Below, in pieces: positions 1 through 3,771 of a stretch of 10,558 bases of DNA; within the stretch, counting starts at the first letter, position 1; each line of letters begins with the position of its first letter. Location of the stretch: assembly GCF_030441895.1 (NCBI RefSeq), contig NZ_JARJAS010000040.1; one strand, 5' to 3'. A model generated the notes under the pieces. The model was given only the letters and a program-made list of their open reading frames with translations. It was not told the origin of the DNA and searched no databases. This DNA comes from Enterococcus_D entomosocium. GTDB taxonomy: Bacteria > Bacillota > Bacilli > Lactobacillales > Enterococcaceae. The position numbers and the translations under genes are program-made.

Positions 1-2
1 CG

Positions 3-167
3 AACGCATTTAGGCTATTAGGTGCTTCAATGGATAAAGCAATTCTAAATATTCAAATCAAACAATCAAGAGATCCAAGGGTCAAGAAATATCATCAAAT
101 TTATCGTAGGACAAAAAAATCAAGAATCAAGAAAAAGCAACTGAAGAAAATCAAAGTTATCTTGTAA
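3..167 (+). CDS. C-terminal part of an unrecognised basic phage protein (5' end cut off)
   Basis: An open frame enters from the left edge and ends at TAA 165-167, giving 54 visible residues. The tail is strongly basic, with many Lys and Arg in the stretch RRTKKSRIKKKQLKKIKVIL, which suggests nucleic acid contact, though no fold is recognisable. A GGAGGA ribosome binding site for the next gene begins three bases after the stop, so it belongs to the same transcription unit as the small membrane peptide and the sigma-like regulator. An internal ATG lies at 30-32, but the frame is open to the edge, so I treat it as a truncated longer gene. Its position just before a late regulator is typical of the end of an early/replication module. 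I do not recognise the family. Confidence 0.55.
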   Translation, partial: NAFRLLGASMDKAILNIQIKQSRDPRVKKYHQIYRRTKKSRIKKKQLKKIKVIL

Positions 168-178
168 TCGGAGGATAA

Positions 179-274
179 ATGATGGACTTTGCAGTAGCGA
201 TTTTTCTTGCAGTCGTAGCGACAGTGGTTGCAAGTGTGATTTTTGGTAAAGAAGACAAAGAGGAGGGCAAGTGA
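179..274 (+). CDS. Small single-span membrane peptide, 31 aa
   Basis: ATG 179 (a second in-frame ATG follows at 182) is preceded by a good GGAGGA site at 170-175, and the frame ends at TGA 272-274. The peptide reads as one hydrophobic helix, about residues 4-22 (FAVAIFLAVVATVVASVIF), followed by a short charged tail, GKEDKEEGK. This is the layout of a one-span membrane micropeptide with the charged end outside the hydrophobic core. The next gene starts on the base after the stop, so the two are probably translationally coupled, and the AGGAGGG inside the 3' end serves the downstream gene. It could be a membrane toxin-like, holin-like or host-interaction peptide; nothing in the sequence decides. 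It is real by its ribosome site, clean hydrophobicity pattern and exact fit between neighbours. Confidence 0.6.
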   Translation: MMDFAVAIFLAVVATVVASVIFGKEDKEEGK

Positions 275-688
275 TTGTACGAATGGCTGAGTAAGTATCA
301 AGAGTGGGAACAAAAAATTGCTTTGCTTGATTGGGAACTTGAAACATACAAAGAAGAACTTGATAGATGGAAGAACCCCAATGACCTGGGAAGATATTCC
401 TTGGTAAAAGAATCGAAGGCTAGTAAATTAGAGGATATTATAGATAATTTGGAGTATGAGCTGGCAGTGCAAATGAATTACCGCTTTGATCTGAGAAAGG
501 TTATTTACTCTTTCAAAGGAATTGAGCAACACATATTGCGTATGAAATATGTTGAAGGACTGACCCTACAAGAAATTGCAGATGAACTTGGTTACACGTA
601 CCAGTATATCCGAAAACATCATTCAGCCATTTTGAAAAAAGTTCAATTCAAAAAAGACTATGTTATCAAGGTTAAAAGCAACAATTAA
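275..688 (+). CDS. Sigma-70 region 4-like phage transcriptional regulator, probable late-gene activator
   Basis: The 137-residue product starts at TTG 275, directly after the preceding TGA, with AGGAGGG about 8 bases upstream. The N-terminal half (residues 1-70) is charged, helical and coiled-coil-like, rich in Trp, Glu and Lys. The C-terminal part, about residues 83-123, has the classic sigma region 4/LuxR-type pattern: a helix IEQHILRMKYVEG, then LTLQEIADELGYTYQYIRKH with the turn at ELGYT, then a recognition helix ending in ILKKV. Proteins of this size and design (ArpU, RinA and DUF1492-like groups) sit at the early/late boundary of Gram-positive phages and activate the packaging operon. 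That matches its place here, immediately before AGCAAC repeats and a TATAAT box. The helix-turn-helix is seen directly; the late-activator role is inferred from position and family habit. It has no region 2, so it is not a full sigma factor. Confidence 0.8.
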   Translation: MYEWLSKYQEWEQKIALLDWELETYKEELDRWKNPNDLGRYSLVKESKASKLEDIIDNLEYELAVQMNYRFDLRKVIYSFKGIEQHILRMKYVEGLTLQEIADELGYTYQYIRKHHSAILKKVQFKKDYVIKVKSNN

Positions 689-700
689 GCAACAGCAACC
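677..700 (+). promoter_or_regulatory. Three AGCAAC direct repeats, candidate activator operator
   Basis: AGCAACA occurs at 677-683 and 688-694, exactly 11 bases (about one helical turn) apart, and a third partial copy AGCAACC runs 694-700. The repeats begin in the last codons of the regulator gene and cover the place where a -35 box would lie for the TATAAT at 716-721. No TTGACA-like hexamer is visible there, as expected for a promoter that needs an activator. That the upstream sigma-like protein binds here is inference. Confidence 0.45.
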
Positions 701-715
701 ATTGAAATAATGAAT

Positions 716-721
716 TATAAT
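716..721 (+). promoter_or_regulatory. Consensus -10 box of the likely late promoter
   Basis: A perfect TATAAT lies at 716-721 in AT-rich sequence after the regulator gene. The region 17 bases upstream (about 693-698, CAGCAA) does not resemble TTGACA, so the promoter is probably weak alone and activator-dependent. Start of transcription would be near 728, only about seven bases before the first strong helix at 735, which fits an RNA gene beginning here. Confidence 0.5.
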
Positions 722-734
722 GGTATTAGTAAGA

Positions 735-800
735 TATCGCCCACAAGCAAAACGGCATTCAACCGCCTTTTGATACGTAAAAATTATTCTGTGGGCGATA
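735..800 (+). other. 5' hairpin domain of the structured RNA
   Basis: TATCGCCCACA (735-745) is perfectly complementary to TGTGGGCGATA (790-800). Inside it, 748-756 pairs with 765-772 with one bulged C at 753 and an eight-base loop, ATTCAACC. The closing helix ends on the very base before the next domain's closing helix begins at 801, so the two could stack coaxially. Loop and stem bases GGCATT (754-759) are also complementary to AATGCC at 966-971, a possible tertiary contact. Confidence 0.6.
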
Positions 801-815
801 GTCACTGTGGCGGAA
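801..815 (+). repeat. 15-bp direct repeat, copy 1 (second copy 1070-1084)
   Basis: GTCACTGTGGCGGAA is identical at 801-815 and 1070-1084, 269 bases apart. Each copy opens a domain closed by CAGTGAC (955-961 and 1184-1190). The bases on either side of the repeats differ, so the shared sequence is confined to the acceptor-like strand and the start of the tRNA-Leu-like D-arm. This points to duplication of a module or to selection for the same helix twice in one RNA. Confidence 0.8.
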
Positions 816-961
816 AGGGTAGACGCTTAGACCGTAAGATAAAGTACTCCTCGGTTATGGGAACGACGTGATTAATAAGCTAGGTCGGGAACGTGAATGA
901 AGTAGCGTACCAGTCGGAAATATAATCTTTATCATGCAAGGTTCGATTCCTTGCCAGTGAC
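801..961 (+). other. tRNA/tmRNA-like domain with tRNA-Leu-type D-arm and a T-arm
   Basis: A 7-bp acceptor-like helix joins GTCACTG (801-807) to CAGTGAC (955-961). It is followed by TG and a D-arm-like GCG...CGC (810-812 with 824-826) whose sequence GTGGCGGAA..GGTAGACGC matches the 5' part of bacterial tRNA-Leu. The 3' side has a T-arm, GCAAGG-TTCGATT-CCTTGC (936-954), directly abutting the acceptor strand. Where a tRNA has its anticodon arm there is a helix GATAAAG/CTTTATC (838-844 with 927-933) enclosing about 80 bases. The total of 161 bases is far too long for a tRNA, the T-stem has 6 rather than 5 pairs, and no CCA is encoded. The layout, acceptor plus D- and T-arm with the anticodon arm replaced by a large insert, is that of a tmRNA tRNA-like domain or a viral tRNA-like structure. 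It could also be a tRNA-Leu disrupted by an insertion. Confidence 0.5.
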
Positions 962-979
962 TTTAAATGCCTATGATGG

Positions 980-1068
980 TTACGATCACCGAAAAAGATC
1001 GTGAAGAAGCTATACGGTGCTACATACGGCAATGTAGTAAGTGTGCTATCTGTACACCACCAAGCTTC
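980..1068 (+). other. Middle multi-helix domain of the structured RNA
   Basis: A hairpin joins 980-987 to 997-1004 (ACGATC core with a GATCGT partner). Next to it GAAGCT (1006-1011) pairs with AGCTTC (1063-1068) and encloses GGTG/CACC (1016-1019 with 1055-1058) and the perfect hairpin CTACAT/ATGTAG (1020-1025 with 1032-1037). The last helix ends two bases before the second GTCACTG domain at 1070. An open frame crosses here from 967 but has no ribosome site and a protein-unlike composition, so I read this as RNA structure. Confidence 0.5.
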
Positions 1069-1069
1069 G

Positions 1070-1190
1070 GTCACTGTGGCGGAAGATCCGCACAATCTGG
1101 GCGTGAGAATTCACGAGATATAGAGTGTAATCAACGGAGCAGAGAGGGCCCAGTCCGTATTACCGAGTGGGGCAGTACCATTCCAGTGAC
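1070..1190 (+). other. Second GTCACTG-closed domain, with predicted pseudoknot
   Basis: GTCACTG (1070-1076) pairs with CAGTGAC (1184-1190), the same closing helix as at 801-961. Inside, GCGGA (1079-1083) pairs with TCCGC (1087-1091), CGTGA (1102-1106) with TCACG (1111-1115) across a GAAT loop, and CTGGG (1097-1101) with CCCAG (1149-1153). ACGGA (1134-1138), inside that last helix, is complementary to TCCGT (1154-1158) immediately after it, which makes an H-type pseudoknot with abutting stems possible. Confidence 0.5.
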
Positions 1191-1192
1191 AT

Positions 1193-1261
1193 AGCAACCG
1201 AGGATTGTGGCATAGTGGGATATGGTGGCTCGAGATCGCGAGCGTGTAGGTTGCTTTTTTT
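1193..1261 (+). terminator. Terminator-like hairpin with T7 run at the end of the structured RNA
   Basis: AGCAACC (1193-1199) pairs with GGTTGCT (1249-1255) and a run of seven T spans 1255-1261. The long loop contains a strong hairpin, GCTCG-AGATCG-CGAGC (1228-1243), and a weaker CATA/TATG (1211-1214 with 1221-1224), so it is a branched terminator rather than a simple one. AACCGAGGA (1196-1204) is also perfectly complementary to TCCTCGGTT (848-856), so the base of this hairpin has a competing partner. Confidence 0.5.
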
Positions 1262-1264
1262 AAT

Positions 1265-1299
1265 AGCAGAAATGCACCCATTGGTAAAAGCAGAAATGC
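1265..1299 (+). repeat. Pair of 11-bp direct repeats forming GAAA-loop mini-hairpins
   Basis: AGCAGAAATGC occurs at 1265-1275 and 1289-1299, 24 bases apart. Each contains GCA-GAAA-TGC, a three-pair stem with a GNRA-type tetraloop, a motif often used for RNA tertiary docking. The repeats surround the 5' end of the tRNA-like element at 1274. Confidence 0.5.
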
Positions 1300-1361
1300 G
1301 AGGCGGTTCGATCCCGCTGGTCTGGTTGACATTAAAGGCGGTTCGATTCCGCCTGGGTGTT
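1274..1361 (+). pseudogene. Degenerate tRNA-like element with duplicated T-arm
   Basis: GCACCCA (1274-1280) pairs with TGGGTGT (1354-1360) as a 7-bp acceptor stem (one G-U pair). Directly before the 3' strand sits a canonical T-arm, GGCGG-TTCGATT-CCGCC (1337-1353), with exact tRNA spacing and a discriminator T at 1361. A second T-arm, GGCGG-TTCGATC-CCGCT, lies at 1302-1318, where D- and anticodon arms are expected, followed by GGTCTGG, which could be the 3' acceptor strand of another tRNA whose 5' half is missing. TTGGTAAAAGC (1281-1291) resembles the 3' half of a D-arm. There is no acceptable anticodon arm, so a functional tRNA is unlikely. It looks like the recombined remains of two phage tRNA genes, or a tRNA-mimic domain attached to the upstream RNA. 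Confidence 0.5.
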
Positions 1362-1373
1362 TTATACATAATC

Positions 1374-1404
1374 AAGTCACTCATTGCGAGTGGCTTTTTA
1401 TTTT
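1374..1404 (+). terminator. Rho-independent terminator before the phosphoesterase gene
   Basis: GTCACTC (1376-1382) pairs with GAGTGGC (1388-1394) around an ATTGC loop, the stem can extend by two A-T pairs, and TTTTTATTTT follows at 1395-1404. This is a compact, textbook terminator. No promoter is visible between it and the next gene, so late transcripts coming from 728 would have to pass it. Confidence 0.8.
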
Positions 1405-2614
1405 GCAGAAAAGCGAGGTGGCAGACATAAACTGGAAGGAACAAGAAATTGATAGGCTGAAAGAATTAATCAATGAAGGTTATACCAACAAAGAAATAGC
1501 AATCATATTGTCAAACGAGTACGGAAGAGAGTTTACCAAGATTAGTGTAAAAAGCAAACGTCAACGATTGAACAAAGTAACGCCACCTCGCACCATAGAT
1601 GGTCAATCAATCAACGAAAACAAACGATATAACATTGATGGCACTATTTCTCAAGCTGAATTCGATGTGAAGATGGCTTTCTACCAGAAGGACAGTAAAA
1701 CGCCAGAAGACATACTTAAATACAAGGGCTATGATCCGCAAGAGTGGGAAATATCTCAAGTAACAACTAATGAGTGGACGACCACTACAGCGGATAACCA
1801 GAAATGGAATCAGCAGCTGAAGTTTGTGGTTAAGCCAAAGCACAAGGCATTTAACGCATCTGCCTTCACCGAATCGATTGAGCCAGTAAAACTAACCTCT
1901 ATAAAGACTGGTGACAGAAACTTATTCATCGGTTTGGCTGATTGGCATTTTGGCATCACTAAGCTAGAGGATTTACAAGATAAGCTAGCGAGAATGATTG
2001 AAGTTATCTCAAAAGGATATAAGCAGATTGTTATTGGTCAGCTTGGAGATTTATTCCATAGCAGCCAAATTAAGAAGTCGGTCACGATGGCTGGCACACA
2101 ATTAGATGATGTGGACATGGAGCAAGCGATTAAAGACGCTCGCTCCTTTTTTGATGTGTTGATTACTGAGTGTGTGAGACATTCGAAACAAGTGACTGTG
2201 GAACATGCTGAAGGAAATCACAGCGGATCCATCGAGTATATGTTTCTCCTATACCTAGAAGCCAAGTATCCAGACATCCAAGTGAATTACCATAACAAAT
2301 ACCGTCAAGCGTTCATGTTGGATAACGTGGCGATCATGATTACTCATGGGCAGTATGGCAAGCGGAAGGATTTGCCGATGTTGTTCGCTACTGAGTTTAG
2401 CGATATATGGAGTAATGCAACTACAAGGGAGATAATCACAGGACATTTCCACACACAACAGACAAATGACTATCAAGGTGTGATCCATCGTCAGTTAGGA
2501 ACCATTAAGCCGAATGACAACTATGAGATTGAGAGCGGTTGGACGATGGGTAAGAAGGTGCTGCAGTTGTTTGAATATGATAGTGAAAGGTTGAGGGTGA
2601 CTTATGACATCTAA
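1403..2614 (+). CDS. Calcineurin-like metallophosphoesterase with N-terminal HTH-like segment
   Basis: The 403-residue frame has the full set of metallophosphatase motifs: DWHFG (D180, H182), GDLFH (215-219), GNHS (271-274), an internal THG (H315) and GHFH (347-350), which bind two metal ions and hydrolyse phosphodiester or phosphomonoester bonds. The fourth residue of GNH(D/E) is Ser here. Residues about 10-58 (WKEQEIDRLKELINEGYTNK, then EIAIILSNEYG) look like a helix-turn-helix, suggesting DNA contact. The substrate is unknown; phage homologues near terminase genes are often called DNA repair exonuclease or phosphoesterase. The start is unsure. TTG 1403 is the longest standard start but overlaps the terminator T-tract and has no ribosome site. 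GTG 1418 is poorly preceded. GAGGTGG at 1415-1421 would best serve the non-standard ATA at 1427. The stop overlaps the next gene by 11 bases. Confidence 0.85.
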   Translation: MQKSEVADINWKEQEIDRLKELINEGYTNKEIAIILSNEYGREFTKISVKSKRQRLNKVTPPRTIDGQSINENKRYNIDGTISQAEFDVKMAFYQKDSKTPEDILKYKGYDPQEWEISQVTTNEWTTTTADNQKWNQQLKFVVKPKHKAFNASAFTESIEPVKLTSIKTGDRNLFIGLADWHFGITKLEDLQDKLARMIEVISKGYKQIVIGQLGDLFHSSQIKKSVTMAGTQLDDVDMEQAIKDARSFFDVLITECVRHSKQVTVEHAEGNHSGSIEYMFLLYLEAKYPDIQVNYHNKYRQAFMLDNVAIMITHGQYGKRKDLPMLFATEFSDIWSNATTREIITGHFHTQQTNDYQGVIHRQLGTIKPNDNYEIESGWTMGKKVLQLFEYDSERLRVTYDI

Positions 2615-2966
2615 AAATAAAACGTTCTATGTATATGCGAGTTGTCTAAGCGATATTTACTTTTTAGATGAATATGACGAAGAAGTCACTTCGAGAGTTT
2701 GCCCTATGTGTGGAGATTCAGATGACTATATTGGATCTTTTGATAATGTAGAAGACCTCGTTAAGGAGGCTTGCTACGATGACTGGTATTGCTTTAGAGA
2801 AGACTATGTGCGTGAGTCTTGGAACGAGCACGTTAAAAATTCAGCTGGAATCAATCTAGCAGATTACTATAACGAAAAAAATATCGAGCTTTCAGAAGAA
2901 AGAATTGAAGAGTTGTTGCTCGTGTATGTTGACCAACATTCTAATTCTCATGAAGCTGGTGGGTGA
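2604..2966 (+). CDS. Small acidic protein with a CxxC pair, unknown function
   Basis: The 120-residue product starts at ATG 2604, inside the 3' end of the phosphoesterase gene, with GAGGGTGA just upstream, so the two are translationally coupled. It is rich in Asp, Glu and aromatic residues. Cysteines stand at 14, 33, 36, 57 and 63; CPMCG at 33-37 with C57 and C63 could form one zinc site of the form CX2C-X20-CX5C, but this is not a family I recognise. The C-terminal half is a predicted helix (ELSEERIEELLLVYVDQH). Acidic small proteins in this slot of phage genomes are sometimes host-takeover or anti-defence factors; nothing visible supports a particular role. The gene looks real from its length, ribosome site and coupling at both ends. 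Confidence 0.7.
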   Translation: MTSKNKTFYVYASCLSDIYFLDEYDEEVTSRVCPMCGDSDDYIGSFDNVEDLVKEACYDDWYCFREDYVRESWNEHVKNSAGINLADYYNEKNIELSEERIEELLLVYVDQHSNSHEAGG

Positions 2967-2971
2967 ATGAT

Positions 2972-3178
2972 ATGCATTACTATTACATCCAACTATCAGT
3001 AGGAATACTAAGGCATAAGAACATCCGACAAGCGGAGTTGAAACCTAAGCACACGTTGCTAGAATGCTATCAGCAGTTTGATGACGAGTATATCGATCGG
3101 CATAGGTTGATATACATTGGGCATGGTTGGAAGAGTGATCCGCATATTGTGGAGAGATTAAGGAGGTATGGAATGTGA
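2972..3178 (+). CDS. Small protein of unknown function, 68 aa
   Basis: I place the start at ATG 2972, giving a product beginning MHYYYIQLSVG, because GGTGGG at 2958-2963 is well spaced for it. A GTG at 2963 in the same frame would add three residues and overlap the previous stop. The product is basic and aromatic, with a motif-like stretch RHRLIYIGHGWKSDPHIVER near the C-terminus that could form a small alpha/beta fold. There is no membrane segment, cysteine pair or nuclease signature that I can name. It ends at TGA 3176-3178, overlapping the next gene's GTG in a four-base junction, so it is part of a tightly coupled run of small genes. Confidence 0.65.
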   Translation: MHYYYIQLSVGILRHKNIRQAELKPKHTLLECYQQFDDEYIDRHRLIYIGHGWKSDPHIVERLRRYGM

Positions 3179-3429
3179 ACAAAGAAAATGAAGAGTTACT
3201 TAATATGGGCATGGGGATTCTCAAAAATGCAGATGCAAGTAAATTAGAATTAGTGAATGTAAATGTGAGTAAGTGTCCAGATGGCTCTAGGAGAATTGCT
3301 ATCGAGTTGTTTTACCCTGAAGAAGTGGAAAAGAAAGCAGATGGATTCTTGTACAGTGCATTAAATGCGACTGCTGAAGAAGGAGGAAAAAAGATTTCAG
3401 ATTTAATAAGGGGTGCATCTGGTCTATGA
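3175..3429 (+). CDS. Small protein of unknown function, 84 aa
   Basis: GTG 3175 is supported by AAGGAGG at 3160-3166, eight bases upstream, the best ribosome site in this cluster. The N-terminus is an acidic helix (NKENEELLNMGMGILKNADA). A beta-like segment, KLELVNVNVSKCPDGSRRIA, and another, IELFYPEE, follow, and the C-terminus is helical and glycine-rich. It overlaps both neighbours by four bases, showing translational coupling. I do not recognise the family; the pattern helix-strand-strand-helix suggests a small globular cytoplasmic protein. It shares no obvious sequence with the genes on either side. Confidence 0.65.
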   Translation: MNKENEELLNMGMGILKNADASKLELVNVNVSKCPDGSRRIAIELFYPEEVEKKADGFLYSALNATAEEGGKKISDLIRGASGL

Positions 3430-3752
3430 AATTCTATGAAGCGTTATTGACGGTTGGTGTAGAACCTGAATTCGCTGAAGCATATAAGAAGGCGATTGAG
3501 GGAGAGAACGACAGATACTTTACAGAGAACCCTATTCTGGATAAAGATGGCAAGTTAATCAGCAATGAGATTAAACCTGTGTGGAGTGGGAACTATGTGA
3601 ATGCGGAGATTATCCATGTAGGAACAGCCGATAACAGGAAGTATTTCTCGCATTTAGAAATCACAGTAGTATCTCGAACTCAAACAAACGTTGATGAGTT
3701 CATTAAACAGTATGAGCGAGAGGGAGCAACGCTAGTTAAGAAGAACTTTTAA
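3426..3752 (+). CDS. Small protein of unknown function, 108 aa
   Basis: ATG 3426 overlaps the previous TGA in an ATGA junction; a weaker AAGGGG lies about 12 bases upstream, so initiation probably depends on coupling. The N-terminus MKFYEALLTVGVEPEFAEAY is an amphipathic helix, the middle is beta-rich (VNAEIIHVGTADNRKYFSHL, then EITVVSRT), and the end is a helix (NVDEFIKQYEREGATLVKKN). It has no recognisable catalytic motif. It is the last of the four coupled small genes; a 19-base gap with a weak ribosome site separates it from the endonuclease fusion. Confidence 0.65.
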   Translation: MKFYEALLTVGVEPEFAEAYKKAIEGENDRYFTENPILDKDGKLISNEIKPVWSGNYVNAEIIHVGTADNRKYFSHLEITVVSRTQTNVDEFIKQYEREGATLVKKNF

Positions 3753-3771
3753 TTGAAAGTGGTGATGGAAA

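Larger units (their letters stand above)
735..1261 (+). ncRNA. Candidate large structured non-coding RNA (ROOL/GOLLD-like in setting)
   Basis: This stretch of about 527 bases has no credible coding frame but carries consecutive perfect or near-perfect helices. They are: 735-745 with 790-800 (11 bp); 748-756 with 765-772 (8 bp, one bulge); 801-807 with 955-961 (7 bp); 838-844 with 927-933 (7 bp); 936-941 with 949-954 (6 bp, T-loop TTCGATT); 980-987 with 997-1004; 1006-1011 with 1063-1068; 1020-1025 with 1032-1037; 1070-1076 with 1184-1190; 1097-1101 with 1149-1153; and 1193-1199 with 1249-1255 followed by seven T. A promoter-like TATAAT lies just upstream. Known large phage RNAs of Lactobacillales (ROOL about 580 nt, GOLLD about 800 nt) sit in prophages near tRNAs, as here. 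Membership in either class is a guess from size and context; the dense structure is directly visible. A new class, or a decayed tRNA cluster, are the alternatives. Confidence 0.55.

Noticed and set aside
801..961. A normal tRNA-Leu gene
   Set aside because: The 161-base length, missing anticodon arm, 6-bp T-stem and lack of CCA rule out an ordinary tRNA; only the ends match.
801..961. Group I intron in tRNA-Leu
   Set aside because: I could not find the P-Q-R-S core elements and the insert of about 80 bases is too short for a self-splicing intron.
967..1194. Open frame of 75 residues on the + strand
   Set aside because: It has no ribosome binding site, crosses several RNA helices, and its composition is not protein-like.
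735..1360. CRISPR array
   Set aside because: The repeats are few, unevenly spaced, and belong to RNA helices and T-arms, not a regular repeat-spacer series.
1302..1361. Phage attachment site in a tRNA 3' end
   Set aside because: The T-arm copies lie within late phage genes with no integrase nearby; att sites are expected beside the integrase gene.
1167..1430. Open frame of 87 residues on the + strand
   Set aside because: It runs through both terminators and the tRNA-like element and has no ribosome site.
1160..1444. Open frame of 94 residues on the - strand
   Set aside because: It is antisense to the structured region without a start signal; a chance frame.
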